A DNA stretch of 64,000 nucleotides from Aminobacter aminovorans. GTDB taxonomy: Bacteria > Pseudomonadota > Alphaproteobacteria > Rhizobiales > Rhizobiaceae. Under the pieces are notes generated by a model. That model was given only the letters and a program-made list of their open reading frames with translations, ran no database searches and was not told the DNA's origin. Both the position numbers and the translations under genes were made by a program. This document shows positions 56,891-64,000 of this stretch, piece by piece; within the stretch, counting starts at the first letter, position 1, and every line of letters begins with the position of its first letter. The stretch covers positions 614,501-678,500 of the forward strand of contig NZ_UFSM01000001.1 in assembly GCF_900445235.1 (NCBI RefSeq). The letters run 5' to 3'.

Positions 56891-57654
56891 AAGATGCCTC
56901 CATCGACAATCAGCGTCTGGGCCGTCAGCATTTTCGAAGCATCGGAAGCCAAGAACAGCACCGGCCCGACCATGTCTTCCGGCAGCATCATGCGTTTGAT
57001 GCACTGCCGCGAGATATGCGCCTTGAGCGACTTCTCGCTGACCCACAATTCACGCTGCCGCTCGGTGATGACCCAGCCCGGCGCCACCGCGTTGACCCTG
57101 ATGTTGTCGGGGCCGTAGCGGCCGGCGAGCCCCTTGGTCAGACCGACGATCGCCGCCTTCGCCGCGGTATAGGCCGGCATGGCGCCGATGTTGAGCATGT
57201 AGGAGGTCGAGCTGAAATTGATGATCGAGCCACCGCCGGCCTTGATCATGCCTGACGCCACCGCCTGGATGGTGAAGAAATGCGGCCTGATGTTCACCGC
57301 CTGGTTCTCGTCCCAGCTCTCGGGAGTGACGTCGGTGACCTCATGGCGCACGTCGTTGGCGGCGTTGTTGACCAGCACCGTCACCGGGCCGTGCTCTGCC
57401 TCGGCGCGGACGACCGCCCGGCGCAGCTCTGCAATGTCGCGCAAATCGGCACGCAGATAGAGCGGCCGGTTGCCGGTCGCCTGCTCGACCTCGTCGCACA
57501 GTTCCTGGCTCGGCTTCAGGGCGATGTCGATGAAGGCGACCTTCGCCCCTTGCCGGGCAAAGGCCTCGGTCAGCGACGCACCGATGCCGGTGCCGCCACC
57601 GGTGATCAGCACCGACTGGCCCTCGAGATCAGGAAATCGTGCCGATGGCATCAT
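56887..57654 (-). CDS. SDR-family sugar dehydrogenase (galactose/arabinose 1-dehydrogenase type)
   Basis: A 255-aa classical SDR: TGGGTGIG at residues 18-25, NNAAN at 96-100, catalytic Ser148/149 and Y162-x3-K166 in AYTAAK. It is first in the operon with dgoK, dgoA and the SMP-30 lactonase, which predicts oxidation of D-galactose (or a related aldose such as L-arabinose or D-fucose) to the lactone. The substrate is inferred from context. Confidence 0.86.
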   Translation of the reverse strand: MMPSARFPDLEGQSVLITGGGTGIGASLTEAFARQGAKVAFIDIALKPSQELCDEVEQATGNRPLYLRADLRDIAELRRAVVRAEAEHGPVTVLVNNAANDVRHEVTDVTPESWDENQAVNIRPHFFTIQAVASGMIKAGGGSIINFSSTSYMLNIGAMPAYTAAKAAIVGLTKGLAGRYGPDNIRVNAVAPGWVITERQRELWVSEKSLKAHISRQCIKRMMLPEDMVGPVLFLASDASKMLTAQTLIVDGGIL

Positions 57655-57709
57655 GAACTTTCCCCCGCCTTACCCGCTTCCCCCAAAGCCGGACATGCCC
57701 TCCGTAATA

Positions 57710-57758
57710 GAGCAAGATCGCGAAAAGTGGGAACCGGTTTTCGGAAAAGATCGTGCTC
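57710..57758. repeat. Short GATC palindromic repeat, copy B
   Basis: GAGCAAGATC ... GATCGTGCTC around GCGAAAAGTGGGAACCGGTTTTCGG. This is the most complete copy of the family also seen at 33651 and 40607. It lies in the 193-base gap upstream of the sugar operon. Confidence 0.75.
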
Positions 57759-57847
57759 CCTCACGGAAAAATCGGAGCGTTAATCCCCCGGATCTCGCGT
57801 TCGCTGCGGGCGCCGCGCGACGCCAAAGCAATGTCAGGAAATGGACG

Positions 57848-59191
57848 TCAAACCGCCTGGGCGAAGGTCGCGCCGCGATGGGCCTCGCGGAGATAGCCGA
57901 GCGTGGCATCGGCGTCGGCCGGACGGCCAAACAGATAGCCCTGCCCGCCGGCGCAGCCGAACTGCGTCAGCCGCTCCGCCTGCGCTTCCATCTCGATGCC
58001 CTCGGCAACGACGTCCATGCCCAGGCCCTCGCACATCGCCAGGATGGCGCGGATGATATGCTCGGACGGCCGGTCCTCGAGGATCGAGGCGACGAAGGCA
58101 CGATCGATCTTGAGCTTGTCGAAGCGGAACTCGCGCAGACGCCCGAGCGACGACTGACCGGTGCCAAAATCGTCGAGCGACACGCGGATGCCAACGCGGC
58201 GCAAATCCTCGACGATCTTTTCGGCAGAAGCGGGATCGGTCATCAGGCCGGTTTCGGTGATCTCGATTTCGAGGCGACGCGGGTCGAAGCCGGTACGTTC
58301 GAGGATCGACAGGATGTGCAAGCCGGTGTTCTGGTCGACCAACTGCGACGGCGACAGGTTGAACGACAGGAACATTTCCTTCGGCCAGCTGCGCGCCGCT
58401 TCCGCAGCCTTGCGCAGCACCAGTTGCGACAGCGGGCCGATGATGCCGCGCTCTTCGGCAATCGGAATGAACACGGCAGGGGAGACGAAGCCGAGGTCGC
58501 GATCGGTCCAGCGGGCGAGTGCCTCGAAGCCGATTGTGCGGCGGCTGTTGAGATCGACGATAGGCTGGAAATGCGGCGCGACATCGCCGGCGGCAACCGC
58601 ACGGCGTAGCGCCTGCTCAATGCGGGTGACGCGCTTGGCCGCCTCTTCCATCTCGCGTGTGTAGACGACGACGCGGCCGCGGCCCGAGCGCTTGGCGTGA
58701 TAGAGTGCTGTCTCGGCCTTGCGCACCAGCGTCTCGGTGGTGTCGTCGCTCGAATGGTACAGCGAGCAGCCGACCGAAGCCGAAAGGCGCGCGGTGCGCT
58801 CGCCGACATCATAGGGCGCCGACAGGATTTCGATCAGCATGCGCGCTTTTTCCGCCGCTGCATCCTCGGAGAATACCAGCGGATAGAGGAATGCGAACTC
58901 GTCGGCGCCGATGCGCGCCACAGCCGAATAGCCGTCGCAAGCTGCGCGCAGGCGCATCGCCACCTGGATCAGGATGTCGTCGCCGGCGCGGTGGCCGAAC
59001 AGGTCGTTGATCGGCTTGAAGCCGTCCAGATCGAGGATGCCGACGGTAAAGGGTGCCGGGTCCTCAGCGCGATCGCCGATCAGCCGTTCGACCTTGTCGA
59101 AGAACCGGCGCTGATTGCCGAGCCCGGTCAAGGCATCGGTAAAGGCCAGATCCGCCGTTTCCCTGTCCGAATGGCTGACGCCGATGGGCAT
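57848..59191 (-). CDS. GGDEF-EAL c-di-GMP protein, degenerate cyclase site
   Basis: A 447-aa cytoplasmic protein with a GGDEF domain (about 14-170) and an EAL phosphodiesterase domain (about 190-430). The cyclase motif reads G95-A-D-E-F99, so the second Gly is Ala and activity is doubtful. The EAL domain keeps FEALARW, E of IEITET, DDFGTG and KIDRAF, so it is probably an active c-di-GMP phosphodiesterase. ATG 59191 is preferred; GTG 59233 is possible. Confidence 0.9.
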   Translation of the reverse strand: MPIGVSHSDRETADLAFTDALTGLGNQRRFFDKVERLIGDRAEDPAPFTVGILDLDGFKPINDLFGHRAGDDILIQVAMRLRAACDGYSAVARIGADEFAFLYPLVFSEDAAAEKARMLIEILSAPYDVGERTARLSASVGCSLYHSSDDTTETLVRKAETALYHAKRSGRGRVVVYTREMEEAAKRVTRIEQALRRAVAAGDVAPHFQPIVDLNSRRTIGFEALARWTDRDLGFVSPAVFIPIAEERGIIGPLSQLVLRKAAEAARSWPKEMFLSFNLSPSQLVDQNTGLHILSILERTGFDPRRLEIEITETGLMTDPASAEKIVEDLRRVGIRVSLDDFGTGQSSLGRLREFRFDKLKIDRAFVASILEDRPSEHIIRAILAMCEGLGMDVVAEGIEMEAQAERLTQFGCAGGQGYLFGRPADADATLGYLREAHRGATFAQAV

Positions 59192-59583
59192 GCTTTGTCT
59201 CTGTTCTGCTAATATTTGAAACTGTTCCAGCACAGTGCCAGCAAAGCGTTTAGGAATTGTATTCGATCAGCTTGCTGTCCGGATTTTGACACGGCGTCGA
59301 AACCGGTTTCAGCGACCAGCCATGGCGCCGCTGGACGTCGATCTGCGTAACCGGCCTGGTCATGCAATGAACGAGGCGCCGGGAACGAGGCGCCGGCTAA
59401 CGGCGGCAGCCACGCAGCCCACCGGCTTGGGGCATGACATCGCCGGCGGACGGATCGAGCGGAGCTGTTCGCGCGCGCCGCCATTGCATAAGGCCGGCAA
59501 ATTGCTACATCCTCGTCACCGCCACGTGCGACCGGAGCCCGGCCCGCGCGACAAGACCACCGCCAGCCGCGCCGGAGACCTCC
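59192..59583. other. Divergent gap, nothing recognised
   Basis: About 390 bases between the divergent GGDEF-EAL and gshB genes. It should contain both promoters; I see no clear boxes, RNA or repeat. Confidence 0.5.
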
Positions 59584-60528
59584 ATGCCGCTCAAGATCGC
59601 CGTCCAGATGGACCACATCTCCACCATCAATATCGCCGGCGACACGTCGTTTGCGCTGTCGCTGGAGGCGCAGCGGCGCGGCCACGATCTCTACCACTAC
59701 ACGCCCGACCGGCTGTCGATGCGCGACGGCAAGGTCTTTGCCCGCATCGAGACGCTCGAGCTTCGCGACATCAAGGGCGACCACTTCACCCTCGGCGAGC
59801 CCGTCCGCACCGACCTGTCGGAAATGGACGTGATCCTTTTGCGCCAGGATCCGCCTTTCGACATGAACTATATCACCACCACCCACATGCTCGAGCGCAT
59901 CCACCCGAAGACGCTTGTCGTCAACGACCCGGCCTGGGTACGCAACAGCCCGGAAAAGATCTTCGTCACCGAATTCGCCGACCTGATGCCGGAGACGCTG
60001 ATCACCAAGGACCCGCAGGAAGTGACGGCCTTCCGGAAGGAGTTTGGCGACATCATCGTCAAGCCGCTATATGGCAATGGCGGCGCTGGCATCTTCCATC
60101 TGCACGAGGCCGACAGGAACCTGTCCTCCCTGCTCGAAATGTTCGGTCAGCTGTTCCGCGAACCCTACATCGTCCAGCGCTACCTCAAGGACGTGCGCAA
60201 GGGCGACAAGCGCATCATCCTGATCGACGGCGAACCAGCCGGCGCCATCAACCGCGTGCCGGCCGATCATGACGCCCGCTCCAACATGCATGCCGGCGGT
60301 CGCGCCGAGAAGACCGAGCTGACCGAACGTGAACGCGAGATTTGCGCCCGCATCGGCCCATCGCTGCGCGAGCGCGGCTTCATCCTCGTCGGCATCGACG
60401 TCATCGGCGACTACATGACGGAGATCAACGTGACCTCACCGACCGGCATCCGCGAGGTCAAGAAGTTCGGCGGCGCCGACATCGCCGCGCTGTTCTGGGA
60501 CGCGGTGGAGAAGAAGCGGGCGAAATAG
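59584..60528 (+). CDS. gshB: Glutathione synthetase
   Basis: A 314-aa ATP-grasp enzyme that adds glycine to gamma-glutamylcysteine. The GshB_N domain ([28 protein letters not shown]) and ATP-grasp parts ([37 protein letters not shown]) are all characteristic. The ATG at 59584 is taken. Confidence 0.97.
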   Translation: MPLKIAVQMDHISTINIAGDTSFALSLEAQRRGHDLYHYTPDRLSMRDGKVFARIETLELRDIKGDHFTLGEPVRTDLSEMDVILLRQDPPFDMNYITTTHMLERIHPKTLVVNDPAWVRNSPEKIFVTEFADLMPETLITKDPQEVTAFRKEFGDIIVKPLYGNGGAGIFHLHEADRNLSSLLEMFGQLFREPYIVQRYLKDVRKGDKRIILIDGEPAGAINRVPADHDARSNMHAGGRAEKTELTEREREICARIGPSLRERGFILVGIDVIGDYMTEINVTSPTGIREVKKFGGADIAALFWDAVEKKRAK

Positions 60529-60601
60529 CCCGCCCGCCCTTTCGCCTGCATCGACCTCACGACCCACTTCGATGGGCATTGACCAGCATGGAGGCAAGAC
60601 A

Positions 60602-61003
60602 ATGGAACTGAAGCGCGGTCGTCTGATCGATCATCTGCATTTGCGCACCCGCGATCTCGCGGCAAGCAAGCGATTCTACACCGCCGTGCTTGGTGTCCTG
60701 GGGATTCAGGTCACCGATGGTGGCGAGCATTTCTACGCCGATGAACTCTGGATCGACGTCGGCGAGCAGTCCAGCCGCGTGCACGTTGCCTTTCAGGCTG
60801 CCGACCGGGCCGTCGTGGACCGGTTTCACGCCGCCGGCCTCGCGGCGGGCGGCAAGGACAATGGCGCGCCAGGCGAGCGCGCCTATCACCCCGGCTACTA
60901 CGCAGCCTTTCTGTTCGACCCTGATGGCAACAACATCGAAGCGGTGTTTCACGGCCCCGCCAACCGTTCCGCCGACGCCGTGACGATCACATGGGCTCCG
61001 TAA
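60602..61003 (+). CDS. VOC-family (glyoxalase/bleomycin-resistance fold) protein
   Basis: A 133-aa single VOC domain pair: HLHLRTRDLAASKRFYTAVLG opens and AAFLFDPDGNNIEAVFHG closes, with possible metal ligands H (HLHLR) and E (IEAVF). The start at 60602 follows GGAGG. Catalytic role unknown; it could be a dioxygenase, isomerase or binding protein. Confidence 0.88.
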   Translation: MELKRGRLIDHLHLRTRDLAASKRFYTAVLGVLGIQVTDGGEHFYADELWIDVGEQSSRVHVAFQAADRAVVDRFHAAGLAAGGKDNGAPGERAYHPGYYAAFLFDPDGNNIEAVFHGPANRSADAVTITWAP

Positions 61004-61139
61004 CGACGTCGCGGGATGCAGTCTTCACGCCCAGGTCCCGACGGGAGGCCTGAAACCGCAACTTTCAAACGCCGCGCCCCGTGATAGCGGGACGCGGCAA
61101 AAACAAGCGGGCCTGATCCAGGCCGGCCCGAGCCACAGA

Positions 61140-62327
61140 CTAGCGCGCCTGCAGCCATCTCAGTCCGCACAGCGTGACCAATGCCATGCCAGTGCAATAG
61201 GCGACAAGCGGCCAGGCTGTGTCGCCGCCTAGCATGACCACCGCCAGCGTACCGAAAACGCCGACGATCAGGCTCTGGACGCAGAAATAGACTGCAACCG
61301 CGGTTCCCGCCGCATCGCCGAACGCCTCGAGCGCTCCATTCGCCGTCACCGCGCCGGCAAAGACGATGCCGATGGAGATCACCCACATCGGGACGATGAA
61401 GGTGAGAAACCCAGCCGTTGCAAACTGCTGCCCGAGGGCGAGCAGAGCCGCACCTGCGAGCAGCATCGCCATGCCGCGCGCCAGGCTTCCCGGTGTCCCC
61501 CAGTGCGCGACGAACAGTTTTGCGAAACGCGTGGTGACGATCATCGCAACTGCCGCAGTGGCAAAGGCCAGGCTGAAGCCGAGCTGCGAATAGCCGGCAC
61601 CATCGATGAGCACGCGCGGTGCGGTCGAGAAGAAGACGAAGAACGCACCCATCGCGGCACTGAAGCCCAGCGTGTAGACGAGGAAAGCCGGGCTCTTGAG
61701 GATCGTCCGGAAGGCCGGACGCGCCCGCATGGCGGCGGGCCGGGTCTCGTGCCAGTGCATCAGCGCATTCAGCGTCGCGGCCACGGCGAGGAGGCCGAGC
61801 GTTGCGAAGATCGCCCGCCAGCCCAGCCCGTGCGCGATCAGCGCCCCGGCGATCGGGCCGAGTGCCGGCACACAGGCCAACAAAGCACCGAACAGGCCGT
61901 AGATGACGGCACCTTCCGGCTGCTCGGCGTAGACGTCGCGCACCGTGGCGAAGGTGGCGACAAGTGCGGCGGACGCACCGAGCGCCTGGACGACGCGCAG
62001 GGCGACGAACAGCGGCGCCGAGTTGCTGGCGGCGAGCAGGAAGGAGGCCGCCGCATACAGCAGGGCGCCCGATATGAGAACCGGACGCCGGCCGATCCGA
62101 TCGGAGATCGGGCCGAAGAGTATCTGCCCGAGCCCGAGCACGATCATGTAGAGGCTCAGCGTCAGCTGGACGATGTCTGATGTCGTGCCGAGGATTGCCG
62201 GCATCGCCGGCACGACCGGCAGGTAGATGTCCATGGCCAGCGAGGCCAGGATGTCGAAGGGCGCCATCAGCAGGAGTGCTGTTGGCAAAGAATAGCTCCA
62301 CGAAGGGGGAGAGTTTCGATTGGGCAT
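61140..62327 (-). CDS. MFS drug exporter, FloR/CmlA phenicol-exporter-like (Bcr/CflA family)
   Basis: A 395-aa, 12-helix drug:proton antiporter. It resembles the florfenicol/chloramphenicol exporter FloR along its length, not only in general motifs: MAPFDILASLAMDIYLPVVP, GPISDRIGRRPVL, VATFATVRDVYA, VFFSTAPRVLI and VTTRFAK match FloR as I know it. It is convergent with the VOC gene. No resistance transposon, integron or insertion sequence is near, and its base composition fits its surroundings, so it looks like a resident chromosomal gene. Confidence 0.88.
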   Translation of the reverse strand: MPNRNSPPSWSYSLPTALLLMAPFDILASLAMDIYLPVVPAMPAILGTTSDIVQLTLSLYMIVLGLGQILFGPISDRIGRRPVLISGALLYAAASFLLAASNSAPLFVALRVVQALGASAALVATFATVRDVYAEQPEGAVIYGLFGALLACVPALGPIAGALIAHGLGWRAIFATLGLLAVAATLNALMHWHETRPAAMRARPAFRTILKSPAFLVYTLGFSAAMGAFFVFFSTAPRVLIDGAGYSQLGFSLAFATAAVAMIVTTRFAKLFVAHWGTPGSLARGMAMLLAGAALLALGQQFATAGFLTFIVPMWVISIGIVFAGAVTANGALEAFGDAAGTAVAVYFCVQSLIVGVFGTLAVVMLGGDTAWPLVAYCTGMALVTLCGLRWLQAR

Positions 62328-62668
62328 GACTTTTCATCCGCACAAATGAATTCATCTGGCGGCGGACTGCCACTTCATATGTCCACTACATCGGCTGGGA
62401 AACCGGAAGCGATTTCCGGCAGCCGCGCTGGACCGATCAACGATCAGGAATGTGGGGCAGGGCGCCGCAACAACGTCTTGGTGTTGTTGCGGCCTATCTG
62501 TCTGCGGACTTGGCTGTACCCATGTTCGTCTCGCGGAGTAGCGCGGTGGCGCCTTGATAAGCTCGTGGTTTCCCTAGCAGCCCGCCTGGCCCGGAACAAC
62601 CCTCTGCGTCGAGGGTGCGGCCCCGGCAGGGCCGGTCGAGGCTCGCCGGCGGGCAAAACCCGGCTGCC
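62328..62668. other. Gap upstream of the exporter; one short palindrome
   Basis: About 340 bases between the two minus-strand genes. ATGAATTCAT at 62346-62355 is a perfect 10-bp palindrome, 18 bases before the exporter start, which could be a repressor site. The rest shows no gene or strong promoter. Confidence 0.4.
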
Positions 62669-63709
62669 TCAGGCAGCGCGCGGGTTTCTCACCCCTGCCG
62701 TCTCCGCTGCCTTGAATATCCGGAACGTGTTGCGGCCCGCCGATTTGGCGGCGTAGAGCGCAGTGTCGGCCCGCACCAGCAAGTCCGAGGGCGTGCATTC
62801 TTCATGGAGCGCGATGCCGATCGATGCCCCGAGTTTCAGCGCCCGGCCGCCATGGTCGACGGCCCTGCCGACCTTGTCGATTATCTCACGCGCCAGTTCC
62901 GCTACCGCCGCAAGATCGAGTCCCGGACCAACCAACACGGCAAATTCGTCACCGCCAATGCGCGAGACGAGGTCGACACTGGCGCATGCGCTCTCCAGGC
63001 GCCGGGCCACTTCCTTCAGGCACTCGTCGCCAGCGACATGGCCGAAGGTGTCGTTGATCTGCTTGAAACCGTCGAGGTCGACCAGCAGCAGCGCGCCGAG
63101 CGACGGACGGTCGTCGCCGTCTGGTGTCACTTCCGAGAGTTTCGACTGGAAGCGGCTGCGGTTGGCCAACCCCGTCAGGACATCATATTCGGCGAGGTAG
63201 CGGGTCTGGTCGGCGAGAATCTTCTCTTCCGTGATGTCCTGCTTCATGCCGAAGATACGCACGGCAACACCATCCTCGCACTCGACGCTGGCGGTGATGC
63301 GGATCCAGCGGTGATTGCCCTTCGCCGTCACGATCTCGGCGTCCAGCCCGAAGCCGGTGCGTTCGGCAATCCCCTTGCTGCGCTTGGCGTGCAGCTCGAC
63401 GGCGGAAGCCGCCGTGTAGCACTTGACGATCTCTTCGCGGACGAGAGGTGATCCACGCGGCAGGTCGAAAAGATCATAGACCATATCGGTCCAATGCAGC
63501 GCCTGGTCGGCGAGGTTGCATTGCCACACGCCGATACGAGCAGCGGCCGAGGAACGGTCGAAGATCTTCTGACTGTGCGCCAGCGAGGCCGCTTGTTCGC
63601 GGATCAGCGCTGCCTGCGCGTCAAGCCTGGCCTCCAGCCCGACGATCGTGGCATCGCGTTGCCGGAGAACGGCCCGTCGCCGTATGTGCCGCGATGCCGG
63701 ACTGCGCAT
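62669..63709 (-). CDS. PAS-GGDEF diguanylate cyclase
   Basis: A 346-aa protein: basic, helical (probably coiled-coil) N-terminus (about 10-50), a PAS sensor (about 55-165) ending in the FGMKQDITEEK linker, and GGDEF (about 170-335). The active site GGDEF is at 252-256 and DVLTGLANR is present, so it is probably an active cyclase. The product-inhibition RxxD site reads ASVD, so feedback inhibition may be weak or absent. No membrane segment. Confidence 0.92.
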   Translation of the reverse strand: MRSPASRHIRRRAVLRQRDATIVGLEARLDAQAALIREQAASLAHSQKIFDRSSAAARIGVWQCNLADQALHWTDMVYDLFDLPRGSPLVREEIVKCYTAASAVELHAKRSKGIAERTGFGLDAEIVTAKGNHRWIRITASVECEDGVAVRIFGMKQDITEEKILADQTRYLAEYDVLTGLANRSRFQSKLSEVTPDGDDRPSLGALLLVDLDGFKQINDTFGHVAGDECLKEVARRLESACASVDLVSRIGGDEFAVLVGPGLDLAAVAELAREIIDKVGRAVDHGGRALKLGASIGIALHEECTPSDLLVRADTALYAAKSAGRNTFRIFKAAETAGVRNPRAA

Positions 63710-63991
63710 GTGAATAGCCCCTGTTTCAGGCAGAGCTTCGCGCGAGGGCGCTTAATATTCCCTCTCTCTAATACCGTCACGGCAGATTGCTGAGCGCCAG
63801 GGTTAACATATCCCGAACGCACCCATGCCGACGCACGTGTTCTTGAATTGTTCTTGCGCACATTTGCAATCTATGCTTGTCTTTGGCCGAGGCTTAAGCA
63901 GGCGAGGGGCCGCCTGCCTGCAGCAACGTGCATGAATTGCCACAGCGCATCCGTGCCGCCTCAAGGGGCGCGGCGCTACAGGGAGGGCAGC

Positions 63992-64000
63992 ATGGTTTCA
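63992..64000 (+). CDS. Start of an unknown gene cut by the window
   Basis: An ATG at 63992 sits five bases after GGGAGGG, a strong ribosome site; only M-V-S is visible before the sequence ends. The 282 bases upstream of it hold no other gene. Confidence 0.4.

Noticed and set aside
61071..61130. Terminator between the VOC and exporter genes
   Set aside because: GC-rich dyads such as GGCCTG-ATC-CAGGCC are present, but there is no T-run on either strand and the first stem is imperfect.

Overview
This 64 kb window is GC-rich bacterial chromosome with very few gaps between genes. The type-II aroA, the FYDLN-acid protein, the paired mgsA-glk, the RirA-type iron box, the BetI-like TetR protein and several short palindromic repeat families all point to a Rhizobiales alphaproteobacterium. 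My best guess is the Mesorhizobium/Aminobacter group (family Phyllobacteriaceae); this is inferred from protein resemblance, not from a marker tree. There are no rRNAs, CRISPR arrays, prophages or insertion-sequence transposases. Two tRNA genes are present, Ala(GGC) and Leu(CAG).

Layout. (1) 1-13.8 kb is a divergent peptide-uptake locus: a Dpp-type ABC importer (binding protein, two permeases, two ATPases), a LysR regulator, a D-threonine-aldolase-family PLP enzyme, an RpiR regulator, a second peptide-binding protein and two beta-lactamase-fold serine hydrolases. (2) 13.8-18.1 kb is a haem/iron locus: a siderophore-interacting reductase, a TonB haem receptor broken by one in-frame amber codon, and a divergent HmuT-like binding protein, with a RirA-type operator between them. 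(3) 18.2-23.7 kb is core: tRNA-Ala, FYDLN protein, aroA, an SDR-fold protein without the usual catalytic pair, cmk and rpsA. (4) 23.8-32.8 kb holds a lipoprotein hydrolase, an SDR, and a TetR-linked module of a ThDP decarboxylase, a polar amino-acid ABC importer and an Ldh2-family dehydrogenase. One permease gene of that importer has a palindromic repeat inserted in frame at its 5' end. (5) 32.8-46.9 kb is mostly housekeeping: small stress or envelope proteins, an NDUFA9-like protein, uppP, queG, mepA, mgsA, glk, an MsbA-like exporter, dapB and gpmA. (6) 47-54.3 kb has tRNA-Leu and a set of envelope or unknown genes: YbjN-like, outer-membrane barrel, SPW, phosphodiesterase-fold, glycosyltransferase, RlpA-like and an orphan ATP-grasp protein. 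(7) 54.4-57.7 kb is a De Ley-Doudoroff-type sugar operon (dehydrogenase, dgoK, dgoA, SMP-30 lactonase) without a dehydratase. (8) 57.8-64 kb has two c-di-GMP proteins, gshB, a VOC protein and a close FloR/CmlA-type phenicol exporter homologue.

I see no clear new defence or mobile system. The observations most worth following up are the repeat inserted at the start of a permease gene, the phenicol-exporter homologue, the CP4-like aroA with Gly rather than Ala at position 100, the amber codon in the haem receptor, the SDR lacking its Tyr/Lys pair in the aroA-cmk stretch, two interleaved palindromes in front of the YbjN-like gene, and a possible D-amino-acid-peptide scavenging locus at the left end.
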